Source: Cucumis sativus (Eukaryota; Streptophyta; Magnoliopsida; Cucurbitales; Cucurbitaceae). Taken from it: a DNA stretch of 64,000 nt. The position numbers and the translations under genes were made by a program. The stretch spans positions 5,478,058 through 5,542,057 of the forward strand of contig NC_026661.2 in NCBI RefSeq assembly GCF_000004075.3, in the 5' to 3' direction. The notes beneath the pieces are model-generated. The model worked only from the letters and a program-made list of their open reading frames with translations. It had not been told where the DNA came from and did no database searches. Below are positions 52,057 through 64,000 of this stretch, piece by piece. Every line of letters begins with the position of its first letter. Within the stretch, counting starts at the first letter, position 1.

Positions 52057-55000
52057 TAAGTTGATAGAAGAAAATATTTTAAAATTGCAAAGACTAAGTT
52101 ACTACATAGTGAATGTTGATTTTATTATTTTTAGAATCAAAACTAAACAGAGAATGAGAAAAATATCGTAAAATTATGCTCATGTTTTAGCAACACAACA
52201 AAGGTTTAACTCATCCATGTGTTAGATAATTAGCCCAAAAAAACTCATTTTAATATTTTATTTCATAACCATTTTCTTTTCTGATAATGTCAAGAACTAC
52301 AACTGTGGAAATGTTGAAGTTGAACTCCTTATAAATAAATAATATTAACAATAATATATAATTTGGACCCACTTAATAAGTTATTATTATTGTTGGATAA
52401 TTGAGATAATGAATATTCATTGTTAACCAACAAATAAATAAATAAAATTGTTTAAAAAGAAATGCTACTAAACAAAGTGGAATGATGGACTGAGGAATTA
52501 AAAATACAATAGAGGAGCCAAAGTCATTCCCCACATTTTATTTAACAAATTAGATTCAAAATGTGATTTAATATTACTAATTAATCAATAAATATTATCT
52601 TATTTCTTGTTATTATTCTTATATTATTAGTTTATAGGGAGGAATTGAAAGGAAACCTTTCCAAGACTTCGGAAACTAAGATTTTTAATTGGAAAACTCC
52701 TATACTAAACATGTTAGAATAGGTCTAAGAGGTAAATCTATCTTCTAACTCATTTAAGATTCAGATTCAAGTCTTGTGTTATATTTTATCTACAAAATGT
52801 TTAGATCCATCAATATGTATGTAAGCACATGCACATGTATATAATAGGTTAGAGGGAATAATGTAGTCCCATTGAACAGTTGAGGGCAACTTTTATCATT
52901 TAGTAAAAAGATTAATGAATTTAATTGAGTGGCAGCTGGGTGGTTGCAAAATTTATAAGATAAGGTCATGATATGATCAGTCACATTACTTATTTCAAAC
53001 ATGTCTTTGCTGCCTCCTCGTGGATAAACTTTGAACTGTTCACTGTTCACTTTTCTTTTTCTTTCAAAAAATAAATTGTTCTCCATCACTTTGTGTGTCT
53101 AAATCATGACTTCCTTTTGATCCCCACTCTTTTATGTACTTTTTCTTTTTGGTTTCAAACCAATGAAAAGCATCTTGTTTTTCTTTTTTCTTTTCTGAAC
53201 TTTTCTTCTTCTAAATTTATCAATTCGCTAAGTGGTCTCTCGTCTTACATGTGATGTACTTATGCCAATTTTACTTTTCTTTTACTTTATGATTGAAAAG
53301 AACGAATCTGTTTAGGACAACAGAGAGTGTGCTTTACTCTCTTTGTAAATGAGAAGGTTTAATTTATAATTAATAAATATCATGATCAATTTTTACTGAG
53401 AGGAAAACATATTATTAATGATAGCATTGACATAAACTACATCAAATAATTAATAACATTCCATCAATTATTGTTGAAAGTAAAATATACTATTTTATAT
53501 ATATATAGTTTGAATTTAAAGCATCACTTTTTTTTCTTTTGAACTGCTGTACTGAAATGATTCTCTTCTAAATAATGAAACCCTTTATTATTTAATATAA
53601 AGTGATGCAACTCAAATAATTGGGGAAGACATAAACATATAAACATTTTGCAAAGACTTTTAGTTCCTTGACTTGTTGAACTAAACTAAACCCTTTTTCA
53701 AAAAAAATTAAGAAAACCCCATATATATATAATATAAAGCTTCAAAGTCTAATACGTGAAATTAATAAATAATTTTATAACGTTGTGGAAATATTAAATT
53801 AGGTTAAATTACATAAATTAATGTATTCATTGAAAAAAAAAACTTAAGTTTTCAAATATTAAATATTTCACTATTTAAATTTTGGAGAAAGAACTAATAA
53901 AGCCACGATGGTTAATTTTCTATTAAACATATATAAATTCTTTTAAATATATATATATAAGTCTAAAGCCCATTCATGACTAATAATGAGATAAATTAAC
54001 AAAAATCATGTATAGGTTTTAGATTTTTTTTGGTTAAATAATTTATGAAAAATAAACCATCATCAAACAAGCCTTTTATATATTACCTAATACAAAGTAT
54101 TCTAAAATTTAAACATCAAACTAAATACAAAACTAAGTCGAACAAAATATTCTAGAAATAAACTCTAAAAATTGCTTCTTAAGGATTGGAATATAATCTT
54201 CTAACTTGTACAATCATTAAAATGTACTCGCAAACTTACATAGAAATACAATGATGATATAAATGGAGAGTCCAATTTTTATTATTAAGAGATTCAATTA
54301 CTACAATTACTGTCATAAGATGGTTATAGGGTTTGGTTTTAATACCAATATATACATTTGATGACTCAATTTTTATAATGAAAAGTTGGATGGTACTGTA
54401 AATTTGTAAGTATATCGTATTTGACTCAAAATTTTGGTTTTTGTATTTCACTCAAAATTTTGTTTATAATATTTAAATATAAATGTTACATCTCTGATGT
54501 CATTTGTGATGAATCATGCAATATGATAAAAGAAAAAAAGAAAAGTGAGATTTGTTTATAGAGGCAGTCATGATCATCTTATGTGTTAAAAGTAGATTAG
54601 GTAAACAATTTTTATGGATAAGAAGAGAACTACTTGGCTATCAAGTTGAGTTATAATTATAACAAATCAGATCAATAAGTGCTTTTTGGAAAAAGAGCAA
54701 AAAAGTACTCAAAATATTCCCATGGTTTTTAGTTTTTAATTATTTAATCTTACAGTATGATATTGCCAAGTTGACAATTTTTCTTTGGTTTCTTCTGTTA
54801 TTCTTATTTAACTTTTTTTTTTTCTTGAAGTGTTTTAATAGTGTTGTTTGTTTATAACTTTTTTTTGATTGATGTTTAAATAATTTTGTATTTCTAACCA
54901 CTTCTAAATTACACAACTTGGATCATTATTTTAATCGTATTTGTTACATTAATATTGAAACATAAATGGATGGAGACCTTAAAAACTCTTATGTTCCTTA

Positions 55001-58000
55001 AATTTAATTCGTTTCAAGGAAAATTATTCAAAAAGGAAAATCTATAAAAGTATTTTACGTTTGTTACTTTCTTTAGTTTCGTAGTTTGATAATTATCTCA
55101 AACTTTTTACGATGAGTTATTTGTTTTTTTAATTATTTAGGTTATTCTTATTTAATTTTGTGAGTATATATTATTATATTGATCACATTCACTTTAGATT
55201 CACAATCCAACGATAAGAGATAAGGAGACAATGATATTATGTGTTATTTGAATGATTTGATAGCAAGTGGAGAATGTCTTATTATTTAGAATGTTGAAGC
55301 AATAATCACACGTTCACTGTACCAAAGAGATAAAGAGGGGAATGATAGAGAGCATGGGAGTAAACAAAAAAGCTGTGGCAATTTTTTGGAAATATATATA
55401 TATATATATTCTCAATTTTCTCTAAAATACTAAATTACGTTACTTTTGTGAAGAATTAAGAAATGAAAAATATTGTATAACCAAATAAAGGATTAAATTG
55501 TTGTAATTTTGAAGGTTACATAAATTCATTTTTGTTTTTGTTGTATGTAGAAACTTAAAATTTGTAGTAATTTAAGTTTTAAAACTTTAAAAAGCAACAA
55601 TTTAATTTAGTATTTGTATTAATGAACTTTTTTTTTTTAACCATTTAGTTTATGTGATGAATGCTAGCAAAACTAATTAAGTATAAAATTTGTACTAAGC
55701 ATGACTATGACTAACAATTTTAGTTTAGTTAATCATATTTTGTCAAGTCTCTATCACACTTTTACATTAAAGATTGAATACTTACCTTATTAAAAGTTGA
55801 ATGTCCACTAAATAATTGTTATAAATTTAAAGTTCAATGATGGAATCACTAACTACCATCTTGAGAATTAAATTTGTTTCTTTCATGAAAATCAAGGTTT
55901 TTGTAATAAGTTTTTTTTTACAGGAAAGATGACAGATTTATTACATATATATAATTGAATTTTTCATAATATTTAAAAAACAAGCCATTTTTATTAGAAA
56001 AAAAAAGAGAAAATTATCAAAAGTGATCGATTTGAATAATTATAAAAGGGGACTCGAATGATTAAACTATTGCCCTTCCTAACACAAAATATATTATAAA
56101 AGTTATGGGACAAATTATACTTTTTTTTTTTATAATTCTTGAAGCCAAAGCTAGAAAATAATATGTCAACACCCATAATTATTAATTTACATATAAAGAA
56201 ACAATAATTTAAATTTTATTTCGATGGAAAGGTTTTTTATTTTAACAATTTATTTGAAATTTTTTAAGACTATTACATTAGATATTGAATTATTTACACA
56301 TGTACGACACATTCGCGTACACACAAATGCAAAAACAAACAAAATGTGACACACACACAATGTTTATCCTCCTAGCAAGGTGAAGCAACCCATTAAAAAA
56401 ATTCTTATTACTAAATATCAAAAACCTTGTCAAACATTGTTTTAATTACAAATCAAATATAATCGTTGTCAACTACATTTTGGTAACGGTCAACATGATG
56501 AATCTTATAAATTGTTGTTGTTCTTATGTACTAAGCAATATGCTTATGCTATATTCTTTACCATTTATAAAAATATATACAAACCTAAGTTTCCCCCAAC
56601 CTTAGGTACCAATCAACACAAATTGTTTTTATAAGTATAAAATAACAACCCACGTTGTCTCCATTTGAAGAAAAGTGTCCAAAATAAAAAAATGATATGA
56701 ATAATAATTGGTTTAGGGTTTGATTCAATCAAAATGATGAAATTAAACAAATCATAAAATTATGATAACAAATTGAAAACTATGTCCAACCTATAGGATT
56801 AAACTATTCAAAACCATACAATCCAAATTGAAACTAACCAACCCCATATGAAACATTATTGAAATTAAAATAAAAAGTTAACATATTGTCTAAACAATAA
56901 AAAAAAATATTCTAAATTTTATATGGATCATCATTTAAGCACTATTGGATAACTATTTCATTTTTAATTTTCTACGTCTGTTTAATTATTTAAAATATTA
57001 ATAAATTGAATAATAGAACCTTCTAAAAAAATTGAATGATGATTAAAAATGTGTATAATTTAAATGTTATTATGTTCAAAATGAAAATCATGTGTGATAA
57101 AAACCAATTTTATAGAATAATAATAATAATAAATTATAAAGGTAAGTATACTTATCAAATTCAGCCTACAAATTTGCATATTTAAAATGATTGAAATTAG
57201 GTAAAAGCTAATATTTTGCTCACATCATTGGAAGATTGCAGTTGCCAAGATATAAATAAATTTTTGTTGGGAAGCATGTAATTATCTATCTATTTATTTA
57301 TTTATCAACATGAAGGCAGATATTAAAATAAAATTTTAAAATGCCAAGTGTCACTTTTTAAAAATTTTTAAAAATAAAAAATAAAAAATAAGGCAAATCC
57401 TTTCTCACCACATGCATTGGAGTCTCTTTTTTCTTTTTATTATTTATATTTTTGTTTCTTTTCCTTTGCATTTGGATAAGCACAAAGACTTCCCTCTTCC
57501 ACCTCTTTATTTATTTATTATTATTATTACTTTCTATTCCCCTTTTTTGCCATTTTTGACATTCAACGATGCTTTAAATTGTAGTCCTTTTTATTATATT
57601 TCATTTTTACACTTCTAACTCTTACTTACATTGAATTGGGTCTTAAACATAATTAAATGTTTTAATTTTCAAAATCATCTATTCAATTTTGTTTCTTCTT
57701 CGGTACTTTAACTTTTACAATAATTTTTTTAAATAAGAAATTATAAAAAGGAAATAATTAGAAGACTGTCAATTCAAATAAATTTGAAATTTAAAATAGA
57801 AATTATGGAGGGTAAAAAAAAGTTGATTTTATATGCCAATAATTTTGTTGTTTTTATTTCATAAAGAATCTTAAGAAATAAGTGTACGATATTTTCTGAA
57901 TGTCTCTCACCAATTTATAGATGCATTAATTACTTTGGTCCAACCAAAATTATTAACTATTTATTTCTACGATTTTTTTTTTTAACCATAGAGAATCAAA

Positions 58001-59283
58001 AAGCAAATTTTCAATTATTCACAACGGTGTCAATTTAAATTTAAAAAAATCTTTCACTGCAATTAATGGTCAACTTTATCATTTTCTACAATTTCTCTTT
58101 GATAATGCAAAAATTAAAAACAAAACTCATCTATTTTCAATAAACCGCCATTTCAAATTAAAACACCACTTAAAAATGCCAAAATAAATATTGTTTAGTG
58201 ATAATTGAAACGTGTTGTTGGGATATCTTCTACCACATTTTATGTATACAAGAAAATGCATTTTTGTCCTTAGTTCGATTTGTTACATTTTACTTTTTGG
58301 GTTTAATTTTTAAAATTTTTTAATTAAATACTTTCGTCATTTGAAGATTAATATCTATTAATTAAATTTAAAACAATTACAACTGATTAACTTTCACTGT
58401 TTTTCTTCTTCATTGAAATTAATTTTAAAATTTTGGTAGAACATAAAACAAAATCACATTAAACATCAATCTAATATATATTGAGATAAGGAAGAAAGGG
58501 GGAAGAGAAAAGGAATGTGGAGAGGGAGAGAGGTAGAGAGGTGGTGTCCTTTCCAAACATCCAAAAGCCAAATTAAACTTTTTTAAAGACCGTCTCTTCG
58601 TCTAAACCCAAAAATAAAAAAGGACCTCTAAAACAAATTTATTGGACATTATTTGTTAGTTCCTCTTATAATCTTTCACATTTTTCATTTTCAAAATAAT
58701 AACAAAAATTCCATTTTATAATTATTAATTATTTACATTTTTTAAAAATAAACATAAATGTATTCTTGTAATAAAACTTCACTCTCTAAAAAGCAATCAA
58801 AACTAAAAGTGCTTTTTACTTTTGAAAATGAGTACATTGAATGCTTAATTTACTAATAGTCGGTCAAGAAAATACATTTTGATATATTAATATACTTTTC
58901 ATAATCATATTCTCGTATTAAAAACGAAAAAACATTTTTTAATCTATGAATTTTTCTTCTAGAGAATCTCTTTTTTCTTTTACAAAATTTTAAGTATACA
59001 CAATCTTTTAACTAGATTATTATTTTAACTATTTGTACGTTTCACCGTTACATTCCATTTCCACGACCTCGTTAATTGTAGTTACATTCAACCAATAAAC
59101 TATAATATATCAAATCTCAAATACATAATTTTTTTAGTATTTCAAATATTTAATTCAAAATAATATTTTAAACGAAATAATATAAAAAGCGGAAAATAGA
59201 AAAATAAAATAAAATAAGAAAGAGTAGTATTACGAAAACAGCCCTCCATTTCGTAGAAATTTCCTTCCCTTCTTTCCAGCTAC

Positions 59284-59291
59284 TATAAATA
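59284..59291 (+). promoter_or_regulatory. TATA box of the small-protein gene
   Basis: TATAAATA, 218 bases upstream of the ATG at 59502. The sequence after it turns abruptly purine-rich (AGAAGAAGAAG), as in many plant 5' leaders. Confidence 0.6.
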
Positions 59292-59501
59292 CAAACAGAT
59301 TAGGGCAGAGAGGAAGAAGAAGAAGAAGACGACGACTAAGAAAGAACATTTCTCCAAAAAGAAAAAAGAAAAATAAAAAAAGAAAGGAAAAGGAAAAAAG
59401 AACGACGCGGAAAATTGAGAGAAACAGAGAAAATCGTTTCGAAATTTCTCAATCTGAAAGAAACCAGAAATCGAAAGCACACGTTCTTCAATCCGGCGGA
59501 G

Positions 59502-59672
59502 ATGGGGATTCAGAGATTAGAACTTTGTTTGGAGCTTCTGCGAATGGCTATCAATTTCGTGGTGGTCGTTGCCGAATCCGTGGGCGACGTTATACACCGG
59601 GAATGTCAACCGCAAGCTCTGCCGACGGCGGGCGGTAGAGTTCCGGTTCCTTTTGTGGGCTTTTACCCCTAA
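59502..59672 (+). CDS. 56-residue small protein of unknown function
   Basis: One short reading frame in a GC-richer island inside AT-rich DNA, behind a TATA box and a purine-rich leader. The predicted product starts MGIQRLELCLELLRMAIN and has a short hydrophobic stretch (FVVVVAESVG, about residues 18-27). It ends with a basic/Pro-rich tail, TAGGRVPVPFVGFYP. The ATG (GAGATGG context) is the first in this frame; the open frame further upstream begins only at TTG. The hydrophobic part is too short and late for a confident signal peptide. I do not recognise the family. It could be a conserved plant micropeptide, a peptide precursor, or the first exon of a larger gene, although no convincing second exon was found downstream. 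GC content and third-position bias support real coding use. Confidence 0.55.
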   Translation: MGIQRLELCLELLRMAINFVVVVAESVGDVIHRECQPQALPTAGGRVPVPFVGFYP

Positions 59673-60368
59673 ATTCATCCTCCGCTGCCGTCCGCGGCGG
59701 CGATGTGGCGATGTTCGTTCAAAGTTAGTGTGAATTTTGTTTTTTGTTTTGTTTAGTAATTAAATGGAGGTATTATTGTAATTGATCTCTCTATTGGAAA
59801 TAATCCAATTATCTTCTTTTTTTAGTACGAAATTACTCTCTCTCTCTCTCTTATCTGGGTTAGTACGAAACTATCGAATTGTTATTTGGTTGTAATCTGT
59901 TGGTTTTATCGTCATTTTGACGCCGGACCTGAAAGTCGCGCTTTAACTTCAATTATGTTCTTTCTTTCTTTTTCTTTTTCTTTTTTTAAAAAAAGAAAAT
60001 GTATGAACTGGATGGGTATTTGTGTAAATATTGTAGAATTTAAGGGACGAGGTATGGAATATAGTTGTTATCCAATGGTTTATGTGGAATTACAGAAGTT
60101 TATTTTGTCCACTTCCCCGATTTGAATTGAGTTCTTTCTTTTCTTTTCTTTTTTTCTTTCTAAAAAGTAATGCCTTTTATTTTGTCCACTTTTGTCAATG
60201 AAAATAGGTATTTTTATACATATAGTAAAATTATCAACTTATTTGTAAAATAAAACTAAATGTAAAAGGTACCGTTAATTTGTCATTTTGATTAATTTAA
60301 AAATATTTACGTTATTTATCATTTAAAATAAACTCTCGATCAATAAAAACATTTACACTTGGTTTAGA

Positions 60369-60454
60369 TTAAAATGGACTTTTGTGTAGAACTTAAGAAT
60401 AAAAAATTTTGTTAAAATGGACTTTTGTGTAGAACTTAAGAATAAAAAAATTTA
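60369..60454. repeat. 43-bp direct tandem duplication
   Basis: Two adjacent near-identical copies, each beginning ttaaaatggacttttgtgta; they differ mainly in the length of an A run near the end. Confidence 0.85.
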
Positions 60455-60742
60455 GGAAACAAAAGATATAAATAAGAAAAGTGAAGGACTGAAGTTATAG
60501 TCATATTTGAGTCCAAGATTCATATCAAACTCAAGATCTTGTGCATCCATACAAAATAAATGTTCTTACTTGATATTTTGGATTCAATATAGTCTGCACA
60601 AATAATTTTGGTCTACCTAGTTCAATAATTGTTAGGTGGAATCTTAAAGATCCACTTTACAAATTAACGTTCTTAATAATTTATGATATAAACATAACAG
60701 GCAAAATATAAATTACATTAATATATAGACATATTTAATATC

Positions 60743-60769
60743 ATATATATATATATATATATATATATA
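60743..60769. repeat. TA microsatellite
   Basis: About 13 uninterrupted AT units in an intergenic stretch. Confidence 0.9.
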
Positions 60770-62534
60770 ATTCCATGATTCTCAAATCCTACAAGACAAT
60801 TTTTATTTTCATTTTCTTGAAAAATCAAAACTTCAAATTTATTTTTAAAAATACAGCATGGATTAAGATATACGTATTGATATGATATATGATTTAATGA
60901 ATGCTGCTAGCTATACTATACTAACTAACACAGGGAGTGTATAGTTATTAAATCAAGAAAATCATGGATACGATTGATGTGTTGGTTTTTAAAATGCATG
61001 TAATTAATTAAATAATTTTCTTTAGTCATTGTCCAAGATCGAGACACACAATTGCTTATAATTGTATTGCCCGAGAAACTTGTTTTGTTTCTTTTTTTCT
61101 TTTACGAGACTATATGAGAGGCATTCTTCTTCGATAAAAGAGAGATCACAAAACATTTATGAGCATGTGTGCTTAATTAATTGAAGTTTTTTTAAAAATA
61201 AATTTCTGAATTAGTCATATAAATTATTATTATATAATATACTATTATCTTCAAATCTTCAATACATTTTAATTTTAAACAGTATCAAGAGTTTTTTCTA
61301 GTATGGAGGTAATAAGTTGTACAAATAAAAATACAAGAATAAACAATAGTGAGTGTTATGGTATGCATTCCCAAAACCATTAATGTATATGTTTTTTTTA
61401 ATATTTAAGACGATGGATGATCAAGATCTTGTCGTTCAGTTTGAAGATTGTGATTAGTTACAAATTAATATTTACATCCAAGTTGATATACTTTTACAAA
61501 AAAAGTTATTAGAGATTTGAAGGAAGAAAACAAAAACAATAATGCTACCCACATGACTCACACCTATCATAAAATACTGCATATTAAATTTTTAATTCAA
61601 CAAAACCTTCTAATTTCATGATTCTCAAATCCCACAAAACCCACTTTCTAAACTCTATTTTAACACATGCTTCTTCCCTACAAAAAAAAAAATTGCTTTT
61701 CTTTTTTAATTAGCGATTATATTCTTATAATGGATCGGTGTGGATTCTCGATTGAAATGTTTGTTGAAAATTACTAGTATGAGTGTTCTTTATTGGTGAT
61801 GTTAGTTAGATGTGTAAACAACCACGTCGATTCAAAAAACGATCAAATTTTATAATACATAAGTATATATATATATATATATGTGTGTGTTAAGAAAAAC
61901 TTAAATATTTTGTCAAGTATGATCTTTGGATTGTTTCAAAAAGAAAAGCGATGAAGATTTATGTAAAAAAATAGACAATACCATAGAGAGATAAGTGTCA
62001 TGTTGTCATTATCACTATTATCCATCAACCAGCATGGATACCTTGGTTTGGAGTTTTATTTACATTGATGTGTGTGTAATATTCTAATCTTTTGTAAGCT
62101 TCCATTATTATTGTTGTCCTTCAATTATTGTATAAGTAGAATGAAAGACATGCTTCTTATTTCTTTTCTTTCATTAAAATACAAATTTTGTAATTCCTAT
62201 GATTTTATAAGTTTCAAATAATTAGTTAGTTCAAAAGAATTGAAGCTTGAAGTTTGAAGTTAATTTTAATTTAATTGGTTTGATTTTAAGTTTCAATTCA
62301 ATTTAAATGAGTCTCTCAACGTAGTTTAGTAGATATCCACAAAGTAATTAGACAGTTTATATACATTTATAGATGCCAGTTATGCTTTTTAAATGAGGGT
62401 TATAATATATATAAATTTATAAGTATATTATATCATTGCAACAACAAATAATTAATTAAAGGCAGCCAATAAACTACTTGTTAAGTGAGAATTAAAGGAA
62501 AGGAGATGTGGGATTGATGAGTTAAAAAGGGTAA

Positions 62535-63471
62535 TTAAGGTCTAGGTTGAGCAAGGAGTTGAAGATGAGCACACAACTGGAAAGGCTTAGACATCATCAC
62601 CACATGATCTGATCCTTCTATCTCCACCACATGATCAGGTGGGTTGTTCTCAATCATCCACCTTTGAAATTCTATATTACTAACCAAATCCATTTCTGAC
62701 ACCACGAATACTCGCTTGACGGAACCGTAATTTCTCTCCGATAGCTTCAATACATCGGACATGTCTTTTTCGGTGAACAATGGCACTGCTCTCATCAACA
62801 ACGTCGCCAGTGTTAAATCCTATATAGGAGCACATATTATTGCTAATATATAATTCAATTACTTCAATCAACCCCAATATATAATTAATACTTACCTCAG
62901 CTGGGCTGCGCTGATAAACTTTGGAAGCCAAAAAGCGCGACCCAAAGAGGAAGGCAGTGGGAGGCCGATTCCGGCCATCGCCGTAGGAGTAAACGCTATC
63001 CATCATTGATTCATTCCTCTCAAATACCTTCGAATAAATGGTCGATATGTTCAGAGCTGGCCCAGGCATCGTAGCGGTGACGAAAACGGCGGCGGAAATC
63101 TTCGTCGGGAAGTCCTCCATGGCTTTCGACACGACCAATCCGCCCAGGCTATGCCCGACGAGGATCACCTTTTGGTGCTGAGGGAGAGCTGACATGAAGT
63201 CAGTCAGAGGCTGGAAGTACTGGGAAATGGATCGGACAGAGTCCGGATTTCGATGGTCGATTCCGGAGGCGGCCAAGTCGAGGGCGGTGACGCGGTGACC
63301 GGAGGATTGGAGGAGAGGGAGGAGTTTAAACCAGGACCATGCGCCATGGCAGGATCCGTGGATAAAGACAAAGTGTTTGTGAGAAGTATTATCGGAGAGT
63401 GAGAGTTGGAAGAAGAGGGACAGGAGAAGTAGTGGTAAGAGGTAGTTGTTGTTCTTGATCTGCTTCTCCAT
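62535..63471 (-). CDS. MES-type alpha/beta-hydrolase (methylesterase/hydroxynitrile-lyase family), secreted form
   Basis: Two exons (62896-63471 and 62535-62819) join in phase, giving 286 aa. The family includes methyl salicylate, methyl jasmonate and methyl IAA esterases and some hydroxynitrile lyases. Seen: FIHGSCHGAWSWFKLLPLL (oxyanion region), nucleophile elbow GHSLGG with Ser108, Asp236 in SEMDLVSN and His264 in EGSDHVVMMSKPF; so the triad is complete. LDLAASGID and FVTATMPG are also typical. Unlike many cytosolic MES proteins it has a hydrophobic N-terminus (YLLPLLLLSLFFQLSLS, residues 10-26) that looks like a signal peptide, so it may act in the secretory pathway or apoplast. The start is the ATG at 63471; the longer open frame upstream begins at TTG. 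The substrate cannot be read from sequence. Confidence 0.93.
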
Positions 63472-64000
63472 TTTGATTATTGACCTGAAATTAGTACTCT
63501 TTGGAAACTTTGGGCACGCATCCCACAAGAAAGCTACTGATCAAAATTAAATTAAATTGACAAATTGAAGCCATTGACCTAATTAAGCAAATTTAAGACT
63601 CTTCGATAATTTTTTTTTTTTTTTTGTCTATATAGTTTGAATTTGGATTGTGAACTTTGAACACTCTAGAAAGTGTAGTTTGTGATTTTTTTTTTTATTT
63701 TTACCAATACATGCATTTAGGAAACTACTTCTATCTAAAAGATGAAATGTTTGATTCTTTCTTTTCTATATATCTAAAAAAAAATATTCTACAAAGATAA
63801 TAATCTCAATCTACCCCTCAAACTTAGCATATATAAATTATACAAATGCCCAAGACCTTGACATTTATTACTTCTGGTGTCATTATTCAACAAATTATAT
63901 TTTCAATAACCAAGCTTATACCAAACAAACCCCTCTAAATGTAATACATAGTAGCATGAAGAAAGGAAATATTTAAGCTAATTGGGGTTAGCTGGTGAGA
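63472..64000 (-). promoter_or_regulatory. Upstream region of the MES-type gene
   Basis: AT-rich DNA with T and A homopolymers (for example about 63610-63625 and 63688-63697). No further gene is visible before the right edge of the window. Confidence 0.35.

Larger units (their letters stand above)
50156..59280. other. Long gene-poor AT-rich region
   Basis: About 9 kb of AT-rich DNA with no gene I can support. It contains a degenerate SINE-like piece at about 51640-51716, a short TTAGGG array at 52034-52056, three spaced near-copies of an aatgtcaaa..accaca motif at 50953-51075, and TA microsatellites (for example 55389-55409). The plus-strand frame at 50790-51107 (105 codons) has no family features and was not called. 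Confidence 0.5.
59673..62534. other. 3' region of the small gene and AT-rich spacer
   Basis: No supported gene. Includes a CT run at about 59837-59850, a 43-bp tandem duplication at 60369-60454, a TA microsatellite at 60743-60769 and a TA/TG run at 61867-61890. Confidence 0.5.

Noticed and set aside
59886-60125. 79-codon plus-strand frame downstream of the 56-aa gene
   Set aside because: No ATG in good context, passes through poly-T/poly-A tracts; probably 3' UTR or intergenic.

Overview
This is a stretch of plant nuclear chromosome, almost certainly from a eudicot. It is AT-rich, its genes carry GT-AG introns and encode land-plant proteins (OST1-type SnRK2, PPR editing factor, GARP/HHO factor, MES-type esterase), and it holds one nuclear tRNA gene. 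Protein sequences look cucurbit-like to me, but that is an impression from memory. All splice sites were read by eye and checked by codon phase and family conservation.

Layout, left to right. (1) 1026-2855, minus: first four exons of a CYP40/SQUINT cyclophilin; the rest lies beyond the left edge. (2) 4775-15077, minus: a complete 24-exon RRP44A/DIS3 exosome nuclease gene. Its introns hold a tRNA-derived SINE with a 16-bp target duplication and remnants of LTR elements. (3) 15100-19060: AT-rich spacer with a small hAT-like element and a TTGGT-rich block. (4) 19206-19604, plus: one-exon small membrane protein. (5) 22328-24988, minus: intronless PPR editing-factor-like gene, with tRNA-Ile(AAU) about 220 bp upstream of its ATG. 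(6) 28595-30449, minus: HHO-type GARP transcription factor, 5 exons. (7) 36831-39525, plus: SnRK2.6/OST1-like kinase, 9 exons. (8) 40019-45500, minus: KH-domain RNA-binding protein, 7 exons; its 2.6-kb first intron holds a dead processed copy of ribosomal protein uL22 (RPL17). (9) about 46.3-46.7 kb: LTR retrotransposon remnant with a primer-binding site. (10) 47830-50155, minus: putative plastid membrane protein, 3 exons. (11) 50.4-59.2 kb: gene-poor, with a degenerate SINE and a short TTAGGG array. (12) 59502-59672, plus: 56-residue small protein gene behind a clear TATA box. (13) 62535-63471, minus: MES-type alpha/beta hydrolase with a signal peptide, 2 exons.

The genes are independent transcription units; I see no operon-like or pathway cluster. 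Three act on RNA (RRP44A, PPR, KH) and two on stress or nutrient signalling (SnRK2, HHO), which I take as coincidence. I found no undescribed multi-gene system. The most useful second-look items are the RPL17 pseudogene, the SINE with intact target duplications, the 56-aa gene, the overlapping upstream ATG at the PPR gene and the twin acceptors in the KH gene.
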